64,000 bases of DNA, from positions 1-64,000 of IMG/VR virus record IMGVR_UViG_3300047994_000087. One strand, given 5' to 3'. The DNA comes from a virus. Of this stretch, positions 9,564-18,500 are shown one piece after another. The translations under genes and the position numbers were made by a program. The notes beneath the pieces are model-generated. The model was given only the letters and a program-made list of their open reading frames with translations. It was not told the DNA's origin and did no database searches. Within the stretch, counting starts at the first letter, position 1; the number at the start of each line of letters is the position of its first letter.

Positions 9564-9772
9564 ACTAGTTTTCCCTTTAGAAACATCAGGCCACGAAGTC
9601 GTCCTAGCTTTCTGACTAGTCGTGAGTGTCTGACTCCATTATACGGTCTCAGAATACTTTGCTGCGCGTTGACACAGTACTGCCATCGCAGGTTTCTATA
9701 TGTTTGGTCAAGTAGGGCTTCTAGCTCTGCTTCCTGCATTTCTGTGAGGGAGTATTTTTTCTGGTATCGCAC
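9560..9772 (-). CDS. Small basic hypothetical protein
   Basis: A 70-aa basic protein starting at GTG with GAGGTG a few bases upstream. Its C-terminal half (LVRKLGRLRGLMFLKGKLV) is an arginine/lysine-rich amphipathic stretch. It is convergent with the plus-strand early operon. No family recognised; real translation is likely but not certain. Confidence 0.5.
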   Translation of the reverse strand: MRYQKKYSLTEMQEAELEALLDQTYRNLRWQYCVNAQQSILRPYNGVRHSRLVRKLGRLRGLMFLKGKLV

Positions 9773-9831
9773 AAAAACACCTCACACAGGTTAGGACCTT
9801 GTATGAGGATAATGGGCCGTGCGAGCTTCTC

Positions 9832-10392
9832 TTAGTTTTCCGTGGTTTTCTTACGCTTCTTACGTGCTCTACGGGCGGCAATTTTGCCAGGTCCTTTGTT
9901 ACTGGCCTCTAGACTCATTACATAGCAACTGCCGCACATACCATTTGTTCTCGCTTCCCTATCTATGTGTGGACAGTTTGTGGCGTAGACTATGGCCCTA
10001 GGCATGGGAGGGGGAGCCGGTTGTAGCCCGTTTACCTTCACAAAGTCGTAGTGGTCTTGGAGGTTCTTTAACAATGATATGCCTTCGTTTGTTGGAAAAT
10101 CTAGTTTATTCTCTACCAATATGTTAATGGCGTCTTCTATGTTTATCGAAGCAGATCGTAGTTTCAAAAGATGCTTTATTCCACGATGTTTTCTGTCTAG
10201 TAGGCCAACTACCTCAAGTATCTTCAAAGCATCATCGAGAGGAAAAGGATGCTTCCCTATTAAGTATCTGTTCAAGGTTTGGTAAGACACACCAGTTTTA
10301 TCAGCCAAGTCCGAATTGCGCCAATAAGGGTCCATGCTGTAGAAAATGGTTTGTAGATCTTCAGCAATGGCATATTTGGGTTTTTTGGGCAT
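9832..10392 (-). CDS. HTH protein with C-terminal zinc motif
   Basis: From ATG 10392 (MPKKPKYAIAED) a 186-aa protein. Residues about 25-60 form a Cro/XRE-like helix-turn-helix (LADKTGVSYQTLNRYLIGKH), so DNA binding and a regulatory role are likely. Near the C-terminus is CPHIDREARTNGMCGSCY, a C-x-H-x10-C-x2-C cluster with exactly the spacing of one in the gene at 61276, and the tail is very basic (ARRARKKRKK). The frame extends upstream to 10494 without a good start; AGAGAG precedes ATG 10392. It stands alone between two opposing blocks, a typical position for a regulator. Confidence 0.75.
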   Translation of the reverse strand: MPKKPKYAIAEDLQTIFYSMDPYWRNSDLADKTGVSYQTLNRYLIGKHPFPLDDALKILEVVGLLDRKHRGIKHLLKLRSASINIEDAINILVENKLDFPTNEGISLLKNLQDHYDFVKVNGLQPAPPPMPRAIVYATNCPHIDREARTNGMCGSCYVMSLEASNKGPGKIAARRARKKRKKTTEN

Positions 10393-10516
10393 AATAAACT
10401 CTCTTGATTTTATACCAACTGTACCGATATTATCACACATGTAGTTATCAGTAAAGCCTAAACACATACGGTGCGAGCATTGCCAGTCATTCACGCAATA
10501 TAGCCATTAGATATGC

Positions 10517-10548
10517 AAAAGCCTCAACCGTATCAGGCCGAGGCTTTT
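10517..10548. terminator. Bidirectional terminator at the end of the late module
   Basis: Perfect 9-bp inverted repeat AAAAGCCTC (10517-10525) and GAGGCTTTT (10540-10548) with a 14-base loop. T-runs lie on both outer sides, so it can stop the long minus-strand late transcript ending at the peptidase gene before it enters the HTH gene. Confidence 0.75.
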
Positions 10549-10565
10549 CTTAACTACTGGAGCGC

Positions 10566-11432
10566 TTACTTCTGAAAGCCTACGCTTGAGATTTGATGCG
10601 CATCGCTGCTCATTTGAGCATTACATAGAACGGCATCTAGTGGCATCCAGAAGTGTCCTTTCAAGTCTCCATAAACTCCTGTTCCCCAAGAGTTACGAAT
10701 GAGACCCCAATCTTTGATTCCCTGAGTACCCATAGGTCTGTTAAGGGCATAGCCGACTACGTCAGTACAATGACCCCCTATCGACTGCTCCGAGTCTCCT
10801 GGAATCAACATAACGCCACTGTTCATGACGTTCTTGTCCTCGAAGCTAGGGTACACCGTGAAACCGAATGTCACAGGGTTGCCTTGAGCTAGGGTGTTAA
10901 GCAGCGTAATTCTGTCCAGGTTGACTGTGCTGGTCACAAGTGCGCGGTGAAGAATAGCATCGTTGTAACACTGCACAGGCGGTTTCTTCTGGAACTTAGG
11001 AGGGTTTATTATAGGTATGCCATTGGTGTTGTCGTCATAAGTCCACAGCCATGCAGGCGTAGTTCCGTCTGCTTCTGACTCAGGGCACACCCCGAACTTA
11101 TTGATAGCTGTGATCACGTCAGCAATTACAGCGCCAGCATCTTGGTTGACTGTTCCTTCCATAGCGCGAGAGTTGTAGTAGATAAACAATCTGCTGGGAG
11201 TGAATTGCCACTTGTAGTTGTTCTTCATCATGAGATGTTGAATCAACCCGGCAGTACCATTGGCGGTGCATGAACCTAACTGACCCTGATCATAGCAATC
11301 AGGAAACTGACTTCTCAAATCCACTTCCTGAGGTATGTCCATCTCTGAGCGCATGTTGGGTAGGACAAGCCTCGGATAAGCACGTGAAGGCAGCCCGCGC
11401 TTCCAGCCATAGGCTCTTGTGGTAGTATTCAT
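10566..11432 (-). CDS. Papain-like (C1 family) cysteine peptidase
   Basis: A 288-aa protein with the full papain catalytic set: Gln49 and Cys55 in DQGQLGSC (six apart, as in papain), His221 in GGHCTDVVGY and Asn247 in IRNSWG. No signal peptide or long inhibitory pro-segment is obvious; about 40 residues precede the catalytic domain. AAGGAG stands 6-7 bases before the ATG. It is the last gene of the late operon, after the endolysin and small virion-type genes, so it may be a virion component, a maturation protease or a host-directed factor. C1 peptidases are uncommon in tailed phages. Confidence 0.88.
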   Translation of the reverse strand: MNTTTRAYGWKRGLPSRAYPRLVLPNMRSEMDIPQEVDLRSQFPDCYDQGQLGSCTANGTAGLIQHLMMKNNYKWQFTPSRLFIYYNSRAMEGTVNQDAGAVIADVITAINKFGVCPESEADGTTPAWLWTYDDNTNGIPIINPPKFQKKPPVQCYNDAILHRALVTSTVNLDRITLLNTLAQGNPVTFGFTVYPSFEDKNVMNSGVMLIPGDSEQSIGGHCTDVVGYALNRPMGTQGIKDWGLIRNSWGTGVYGDLKGHFWMPLDAVLCNAQMSSDAHQISSVGFQK

Positions 11433-11442
11433 TTAGGACTCC

Positions 11443-11790
11443 TTAGCAGCAGACAGCTGCTGTTGATGCACCACTTGTTGATGTAATGCGTAAAGCATTT
11501 ACAGGTGTCAGTACTTGAGTGATGTCAGCCGACAGAGTTACTGCCTTCCAAATGCCACCATTATTGTTGCCATCGTTATAGATTGTTTGGTCTTTGTTGC
11601 AACAGACTTCTAGCGTGACTTTGGTGTGGTCAGAAAAAATGATAGTTATCGGTTTGAATGTGTTGACACCAGGTGAGATGTAGCAAACACTTTGGTCTCC
11701 AGTATCCGTAAAACTCAGCTCATAAATCTGAGCTATGTAGCGAGAATATTGTGGACGTTGAGAAGGATCGTTGTTAACTGAAAAGGTCAT
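11443..11790 (-). CDS. Hypothetical protein, possible small virion protein
   Basis: A 115-aa, beta-rich looking protein with paired cysteines (VCC at about 83, VCC at the extreme C-terminus). No family recognised. It overlaps the upstream gene by 4 bases and precedes the papain-like peptidase by 10 bases, so the three are one operon and may act together. Confidence 0.65.
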   Translation of the reverse strand: MTFSVNNDPSQRPQYSRYIAQIYELSFTDTGDQSVCYISPGVNTFKPITIIFSDHTKVTLEVCCNKDQTIYNDGNNNGGIWKAVTLSADITQVLTPVNALRITSTSGASTAAVCC

Positions 11791-12053
11791 GATACTTGGG
11801 ACTCCTGTAAGGTCTTGAGGCAGGCCATTGAAACTAGGTCTCTGCGGCCTTGGAAGAATTGGACGAGCTTGGTGGGGTCTCTAGGAATCTCTTGCTTGAA
11901 CACGAGATCTTGGAACTCTTTAGCAACTGCCATGCCGCAAGAACTTTGAATCTGCAACAATATGGTGTTCGCTGGAACAACTTGCATGTTCGCCTGGAAC
12001 GTGGCAGCTGCATCAGCGGGATTGAACGAGCTTACTAATTGCTGTTCAGCCAT
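11787..12053 (-). CDS. Hypothetical protein
   Basis: An 88-aa protein from ATG 12053 (MAEQQLVSSF); an in-frame start 10 codons further upstream exists but has a poorer context. A helical composition is suggested. No domain is recognised. It sits in the tail/lysis end of the late operon with a 4-base overlap to the next gene. Confidence 0.6.
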   Translation of the reverse strand: MAEQQLVSSFNPADAAATFQANMQVVPANTILLQIQSSCGMAVAKEFQDLVFKQEIPRDPTKLVQFFQGRRDLVSMACLKTLQESQVS

Positions 12054-12086
12054 GTTTATAAGGCTCCCTGCTCGACTTTCCACACC

Positions 12087-12326
12087 CTAGTCTTCCTTCT
12101 TAGCTTCATCAGCTTTGGGAGCAACCACAGGCTTAGCAGCTGGTGCTTCTGCCTTTGGAGCTTGAGCTAATTCGTACAGTCTTTTCTTAGCCTTGGACGT
12201 GTGAAGGTTAGACCCTTCGCGCTTACCTTGCGCTTTTACTTCCTTCTTAGCTTGGCCCCAAAGTTCTACTACTTCACCGAAAGTGCGGCCAGTTGCTTTG
12301 GCCAGATTTCTAAGCTCTTCTTGCAT
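12087..12326 (-). CDS. Small Ala/Lys-rich protein
   Basis: A 79-aa highly charged protein; the C-terminal third is low-complexity Ala-Pro-Lys (APKAEAPAAKPVVAPKADEA). It starts 2 bases after the endolysin stop, so it is translationally linked to it. No function can be assigned. Confidence 0.6.
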   Translation of the reverse strand: MQEELRNLAKATGRTFGEVVELWGQAKKEVKAQGKREGSNLHTSKAKKRLYELAQAPKAEAPAAKPVVAPKADEAKKED

Positions 12327-12328
12327 GG

Positions 12329-12907
12329 TTATTTGATCCCTCGTATTTGTGCTTCTAGGTCGTTGTCTCTTCTAAGCCACCCAGCAAGATCGTGCGCCTG
12401 TGCTGGGTTTTGCTTAACTCTGAAATATCGGTATGCTTTTCTCTGTTCACATATGTTCAATGCAACTCCCAGCTGTTCGCCTGGGCTAAGCGCTTTCAAT
12501 GCTGCGAGCATTTCTCCTGTCATGAAACAAGAAGGACCGAGAAAGAGTGCTTTGGCAACAGCGAAAAGACCAGGCTGTTTCATGGCTAAAGCTTCGGCCA
12601 AGAACTTTCTGAAGGTACCGGGATTGAAATTTACGGCTGTATCAAACAGAGTCATAGACAGCGGTAAGTCACATATGTAGGCATATGAAGGGGACCAGAA
12701 CATGGTCTGATAGATAGTCCGCACTTCGTCTGTGCTGATGTTGTAAACACTTTGGAGAGGAAGTTTATGGTTCTTCCGGTATGTGTTATATGTCGCTTGC
12801 GTTATGCCAAAATCAGTACGCCCACCAGGATCTGTTGGGTCGTTACTTTTGCCGCCTTCCCATTTAAGAGTAAATGCAAGGGCTTTGTAGAATGCTTCCC
12901 TGGACAT
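12329..12907 (-). CDS. Endolysin, glycoside hydrolase family 108
   Basis: A 192-aa muramidase. The N-terminus has the GH108 signature: catalytic Glu17 in KWEGG followed by NDPTDPGGRTDFGIT. The C-terminal half, with an RKAYRYF segment, fits the peptidoglycan-binding part of this family (ZliS-like). There is no signal peptide, so release to the periplasm would need a holin; none is certain nearby, although the small gene at 12963 has one hydrophobic stretch. GAGG lies 11 bases before the ATG. It cleaves the glycan strand at host lysis. Confidence 0.9.
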   Translation of the reverse strand: MSREAFYKALAFTLKWEGGKSNDPTDPGGRTDFGITQATYNTYRKNHKLPLQSVYNISTDEVRTIYQTMFWSPSYAYICDLPLSMTLFDTAVNFNPGTFRKFLAEALAMKQPGLFAVAKALFLGPSCFMTGEMLAALKALSPGEQLGVALNICEQRKAYRYFRVKQNPAQAHDLAGWLRRDNDLEAQIRGIK

Positions 12908-12962
12908 GCGATTACTACCTCTTCATTAGAGATAGTAAGGTTGATTACGAGTGTCACTTATT

Positions 12963-13202
12963 TTATTGGCTGTTTACGATGGGGCACACGACTTGACCCA
13001 CGGCACAAATAATTTTGCCAACAGTGATTGCTATCTGGTAGTAGTCTACGGAAGCCACTTTAGCTTGTGCTGGGTTAGTGAGGAATCCATGTATGAATTC
13101 ATCTGGAGGTGGCAAAATGTTGTTATGCAAAGCCGTTAACTTGAAGTGGTCGATAACCCCTTGTTGTTGCTGCGTATTCATCATCGTATAAGAGTTAATC
13201 AT
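12963..13202 (-). CDS. Small protein with C-terminal hydrophobic segment
   Basis: A 79-aa product starting at ATG 13202, which overlaps the tail-fibre stop (TAATG). The C-terminal 25 residues (YYQIAITVGKIICAVGQVV) are hydrophobic and could be a single membrane helix. Between fibre and endolysin, a holin-like or pinholin-like role is possible, but one weak segment is thin evidence; it may also be a fibre-associated chaperone. Confidence 0.6.
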   Translation of the reverse strand: MINSYTMMNTQQQQGVIDHFKLTALHNNILPPPDEFIHGFLTNPAQAKVASVDYYQIAITVGKIICAVGQVVCPIVNSQ

Positions 13203-15304
13203 TAGACCCACATCTCCACAGATATACCAGGTGATGATCCGTCGTCGAATGTTGAAGACTGCGGACCAGAATAGAATGTCGCTGTATGAGTGCCATCTGT
13301 ATATTCCATGGGGAAGGCCTGACATAGATTTGCGTGTGTAGGAGAAGGACTAATCACAACGTCCTTGTATTCTCTAACTATCGCCTTGGACTCGGTTGTA
13401 AGAGCTACAGCGCCGTAAGGTGACCCAGCTCCAATATAGTTATCTAGAGGCGAATACAAAGACGTAGGAGTTGCTGACCCGATTGTGTTTATTTGAAATC
13501 CGATTCCTGGCATAAAGTTAGCAGTAGTAGGTTTTACTAAAGCAACTACAGTCACTTTTGGCAAAATCGGATCTATGGCATCCACAACGAATGAGCATGA
13601 GTAGCTTCCAGCGGAAGCACCCCCGGTAGCGTGTGGTGAAGTCGCTGTGGCAGTAATGGGAAGAAGCCAGTTTGTAAATGACGGGATAGCTTGGCCTAGG
13701 CTCAATGTTGAACTCTTGAGTCTTTTATTGTAGTGATTTTTTATACAACGAGACTGACCCCAATCATAAGTGCCCGCACTGCTGCCATAGAATGTGCCTA
13801 GATAGGTGTATGCAGGAAATAGTGTGCTGCTTACTTGTCTTATCCTAATGCCGTTAAAGAATACGGGAATGTTAGTGGTAGTCGCTGCTTCGATAAACAA
13901 AGTAGGAGTTCCGCTAGAAAGAAACAAATAAACGTAGTATGTTGCAGGGGTGGCCGACAGGCTGCTCAATGACAAATTAATACCAGACCCAATGTCTACG
14001 ATCTTCGTATATCCGGCAGTCGCATCATACACCGGTACAAACGTGTGTTCTTTGGGTAAATAATATAGAGTTGTTGAACCAGACGACGAACTATCCAGAT
14101 CAGGATTAACTGAGCTTGTGCATAATCGTCCTCCCGGCACCATTAAGGCGGTTGCCCCATAAGTTAGAACTCCCGACCCATTGTTTATTGGTACGGTACC
14201 TGCGGCGCCCTGAGTAGCGGGGAAAGTAGTTGCGCAATTAGGCAGGATAACTGTAGCACCGGTTGCTACAGCAGGAGATTTTAAATTTGTTGCGCCTGAA
14301 GACCCATCCCTAAACTGTAATTGTCCAGCAGAACCTAAAGATCCTACGATTAAGGAGAACGTACCTCCAGATGCAGAGGAAATTAAGTTAGGATTGCCGC
14401 CAACTACTGTCCCGGTGCTAGCAAAATAAGCTAGCTCACCACCTCCTGAGCTTAACACAGTCCCAGAGCCACCTCCGCCGCCACTGATTGAAGCTTGCCA
14501 TTGAGAATATTCAACAGCTTCACCGGCGCCAGTTGCAGGAGCTGTGTTAATAATACCTCCGGTAGCATACTTGACGAACTTGCCAGCAGTTGGAGTTGTA
14601 ACACCTTGAGAGAACTCTACAGCCTGGCCATTGGCTGTAGCAGCGGTAACGTTCACCACTCCCCCTGTGCCATAAAGAACAATGTCTCCAGCTGTTGGAG
14701 TAGAGGTAGGAGTCCCTACAAGAGTGGTCAAATTAGAAACGTTTGTGTTGGTTGTGTCGAGTTGACTTTTGACCACTACAGAAGTGCTTGTGGACCCAGC
14801 ATTAGCATACAAGACGCCTGATCCATCACGTTCAGGCACACTATTATTAGTAACAGTAACAGAAGGAGCGGCTAGACCACCAATGTCTCCTTCTAAAGTG
14901 GTTACCCGTCCAACCAAAGCTGTATAACCGCCGCTTCCTGCCAGAGGAGCATACGTTGCCGCTGCACCTAAGGGAGTCACAGCAGTAGTGTCATCCGTGC
15001 CTGCTATAACTTGAGCGTTTGTTGCTAATTGAACAGCGCCGGGAGTTAAATGTGAAGCTAATGAGTTACTGAAAGAAACCAGTGTCCATGTGGTGCCACC
15101 AACTGTACCATCTGTAGCTGTGCATCTATAGAGGGCTGCGTCCCCAGCTATACTTGTACAAAAAATACCTACCTGCCCAGCAGCCAGGTGTCCTTGGGGG
15201 TTTCCGTTGTAAGTTAAGTTGGCAGCGTTGTCTAACTGCGTCAGCCAAACTCTTGCTAAAACAGTAGGATCACCGTTCAAATTGCTAAGAAGGTAATACG
15301 TCAT
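13202..15304 (-). CDS. Tail fibre protein
   Basis: A 700-aa Gly/Thr/Ser-rich protein. Residues about 85-115 contain a typical phage-fibre repeat (GAVQLATNAQVIAGTDD followed by TTAVTPLGA), then repeats of TP-T/S-AG-IVLYGTGGVVNVT/KYATGGIINT type, and a large C-terminal domain probably binding the receptor. The N-terminal 60 residues should attach to the baseplate. It is followed immediately by a small gene and the endolysin, the usual order at the end of tail modules. No separate fibre-assembly chaperone is recognised. Confidence 0.85.
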   Translation of the reverse strand: MTYYLLSNLNGDPTVLARVWLTQLDNAANLTYNGNPQGHLAAGQVGIFCTSIAGDAALYRCTATDGTVGGTTWTLVSFSNSLASHLTPGAVQLATNAQVIAGTDDTTAVTPLGAAATYAPLAGSGGYTALVGRVTTLEGDIGGLAAPSVTVTNNSVPERDGSGVLYANAGSTSTSVVVKSQLDTTNTNVSNLTTLVGTPTSTPTAGDIVLYGTGGVVNVTAATANGQAVEFSQGVTTPTAGKFVKYATGGIINTAPATGAGEAVEYSQWQASISGGGGGSGTVLSSGGGELAYFASTGTVVGGNPNLISSASGGTFSLIVGSLGSAGQLQFRDGSSGATNLKSPAVATGATVILPNCATTFPATQGAAGTVPINNGSGVLTYGATALMVPGGRLCTSSVNPDLDSSSSGSTTLYYLPKEHTFVPVYDATAGYTKIVDIGSGINLSLSSLSATPATYYVYLFLSSGTPTLFIEAATTTNIPVFFNGIRIRQVSSTLFPAYTYLGTFYGSSAGTYDWGQSRCIKNHYNKRLKSSTLSLGQAIPSFTNWLLPITATATSPHATGGASAGSYSCSFVVDAIDPILPKVTVVALVKPTTANFMPGIGFQINTIGSATPTSLYSPLDNYIGAGSPYGAVALTTESKAIVREYKDVVISPSPTHANLCQAFPMEYTDGTHTATFYSGPQSSTFDDGSSPGISVEMWV

Positions 15305-15507
15305 TGAGATTCCTTCGAAAGCAATGCAAGAGAGGCCTTAAGCTCTTCGTGCATCTTTTCTAACTTATCTATTTTTGCTATCAATTCATTGTTGTTAGGT
15401 TTGACGCTTATCCACGCACCGGACTCAGGGCAACGAACTAACCCTTGGAAGTGGTGCTTGCCATTGTGAAAGTATTTAGGTCTTTGTCCTGGAATATCTC
15501 TGTTCAT
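15301..15507 (-). CDS. Small coiled-coil protein between large tail protein and fibre
   Basis: A 68-aa protein. The N-terminal half contains GQRPKYFHNGKHHFQGLVRC and the second half is a heptad-rich helix (IAKIDKLEKMHEELKASL). It overlaps the fibre start by 4 bases. It could trimerise or adapt the fibre, but nothing proves this. Confidence 0.6.
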   Translation of the reverse strand: MNRDIPGQRPKYFHNGKHHFQGLVRCPESGAWISVKPNNNELIAKIDKLEKMHEELKASLALLSKESQ

Positions 15508-15509
15508 GG

Positions 15510-18500
15510 CTAGCTCTCAATAACGCGAACGTTTCTAATCATTGGGGTGAGGAAGGTCTGATCTGACGCCAACACCAACTTCACCTTGACTGTCTGGTGC
15601 AGATCTCCTGACCCAGAGTCGTATTGATAGTGTAGTTGAGTGAAAGTATCGTTTATGAAAAGAGTGTCGGCTGTGATGAGCGACATCCCGCCGGTCGGAT
15701 TGTTGTTTGTTGTTGGTCCAACATAAGACCCACCATCCAATTTGACATACGGAGAAATGCTGCAACCACCGGGTATGGAAGTTTCTACATATACGTCCGT
15801 GTATCTACCGGATGAAGATGGCAATGAAAATGTACGATGCAGATAAGCACCAGATGCCTGGTAGATAAATCCAATCAATTCAGGATTGTCTATCAGAACT
15901 GGGCAAAGAGTACCATCTGCGCTATTGGTCAAGACTACTCTGTACTGAATGGTCTGTTGCGCGAAGCCAAGATCAAGCTCTACGGTAGGCGTGCACGTAT
16001 TCCACGTATTACCAGCGTCAGTGGAGTATTGGAAAATAACTTGCGTGCCATCTCCAAGCTCTTTGAACGGGGCGGAGAACATGAACGTGCATACTGGGGA
16101 GCCAAAATCTTGAGTTCCCAGAGTTACAGTCGCAGTAGGGTTAGTGAACTGTGCATAGTTGATATTGAACTGAAGATCTACACCGGCTAGCACTGACCAA
16201 GACACAGCATCAGGGGACTCTAGGGCCACACCGGTAGCTGGGTTAGTAGTGATAAGAAGGTTAGAATTAACATCCTTGCTTCCTAGTTGTGCAGTCCATA
16301 TGCTTGCAGCATTGTCGTTAGTCAATACAACGAAGGCATACTCAGTCCCACCTTGCAAGTAAATAGGCTTAGGCATTGGAAAGTTGGTAGCTTCTGTGGT
16401 GCTGGTTATGCTGCTGGCTTGCAGCCAACTTGTGCCAAGGTAAGGTCCGGTAGGAACACCAGAAGTAACTTGAGATATTGCAACAGCTACAGGGTTAGCT
16501 GGCAGCACGGCGAAGAATAGATCTACTGAAGACAAATAACCGTCATTTACTGGTGTGAATGTTTGTGCAAGAGGGTCAGTGGTTCCAGTAATGGACGCCA
16601 TGAAGTCTTTCTGTGGGAATCCAAAGTAGCCACTCTGTGCAATTATCAAAGCTGCGTTGGCTGCGATGTCGGTAGAAGAAAGATTGACTGCATTCGCTAT
16701 GTTGGATAGAACAGTGCCGTTGACCACAGTTTGTAGCTCTGTGTATGCAGCATAAACTGAAAGACCAGCAATCAAGTCATCAACCGTAAGGGTGACACCA
16801 TCAAACACTGATTCTGCAATCGCGGAGGCAATAACGTGAGCACATGAAGTAGCTGCCCACTTATTAATGATTACCCAAGTAGCGAAGCTTGGCTTGTAGC
16901 CTTCAACCACAACTTCATCATAAGGACCGTAGTAGACGTTTTCTACCTGAGTACTATTCTTGGAAATTGACGGCAGTCCTAGAGTTTGTGCCAGAGCATA
17001 GATAGGAATTCCTGTTCCAGACAGGCCAGACACAGTTGGTGCTTTAGGAGGTATTGTGACAGTGATGTCTACCTGCTCCATGTTCGGAGAGGCGTTGTAG
17101 ATCACGCTAGCATATGACACAACTCTGTTTGAAGTTGGTAGTGACCCACCTACGTGACCATAGAATTCAACTTGGTTAGAGCCAGGGATTACAGTAGGCG
17201 GAATAACAAATGACGCTGTCCAGTTACCGTTATTATCCGCATTTACGCAGCCAGGGAAGTTTGAATCTGTGCTTGCAGCAGTAGACCCGGTTGGAGTTAA
17301 GGCAACCACTTCTCCGTTGAACGTGCACTGGATTGACTGCTCATTGGCAGTGAACACTGATCCAGAGCAAGTAATGGTACCACCACTAGGAGTGTTGCCT
17401 GTCAGCAGAGTCTGTGTGTTTGTCGTTACTGTAGCCCAGGCATTGTTCTGGGTAGTAGTGTTAGTAGACAATACAGTTGCATTGTTCAGAGGGTTATTGC
17501 CCGTCGAATCTGAAACTGCATCTGTCCAGCCGGTAGGAGTGGCCACCTTAGTGATGAACCAAGGATTGGTTACTGGAACACTGCTAGATGAGCCTAACTG
17601 AGCCGCCACCGGAGTAGTCGGAGTCACGTTAGCTAGAAGCTTAGCGTTTTTAACGTTATTGACTTTCAGCTTGGTGTTTTTGTTTACTGTAGTCAGATTA
17701 ACGTCTTGAACCATCTGGGCCACGAAGGTATGGCTCAATGTAACTTGGCAACGGGTATTTACCGCGCCGTATAGGTTTATGACACGTGCATTACTTGCGA
17801 AGCTTTGCTGAACGGACACTGCTTCTGTGAAGGTCGGCACCCAGGTTCCAGCCATGTTTGTCGCATCAGACGAACTAAAAGAAGGAGACTGGGTAGTCTG
17901 AGTTCTAGGCAGAGAAAACGTTCTAGACAAGAAGTCGAACGTTCCCGCAAAGTCAGGGTCGCCTTCATCAACAAGGTCAGGGGTAGACAGGTTGTCGGCA
18001 AAAATGCCAAGCTTGTCGGTGGGCGTGGGCTGGTTCTGTGCATTTGCAGCAAGCTGGAATTGTGCATCATCGTACAGAAGATTCTGTATGTTCTGGTACA
18101 TGGTGCGTAGATCGGTAGTTAACAGAGTCTGGTTCTGGAAGTTCTCTCTAACAACTTGAGTAGATCTAGCCTCAGCTGGAAGGATGAACTTACAGATAGG
18201 TAGATAGAAGTTAGAAATAGGAGCGGCTGTTGGGTTGGCATCTGGAGTGCCTGGCAGGATAGCGAGTATTCCATCCTGTCCCCAGGCCAGTACGTCTATT
18301 CGTGGCAGAGAAAATGAAAAATCAACGTTGACTTGGCTGGAGTTGACCGGCTGATTACCCCCGACCACGTCAAAGGATATCTGGCTTGTGTAATCTACGG
18401 CCAGGCCTGTCGGAGTCAAAGTAGGCGTGCTGTCAAACAGTTGGTTACCTAATGCAGAGACAAATGAGTCTCTAGACACATAGTCTCCTTCAGTAGTGTG

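Noticed and set aside
12201-12680. Plus-strand ORF of 159 codons opposite the endolysin
   Set aside because: The endolysin frame carries a clear GH108 signature; the plus-strand product shows no family pattern and stands alone against the operon direction.
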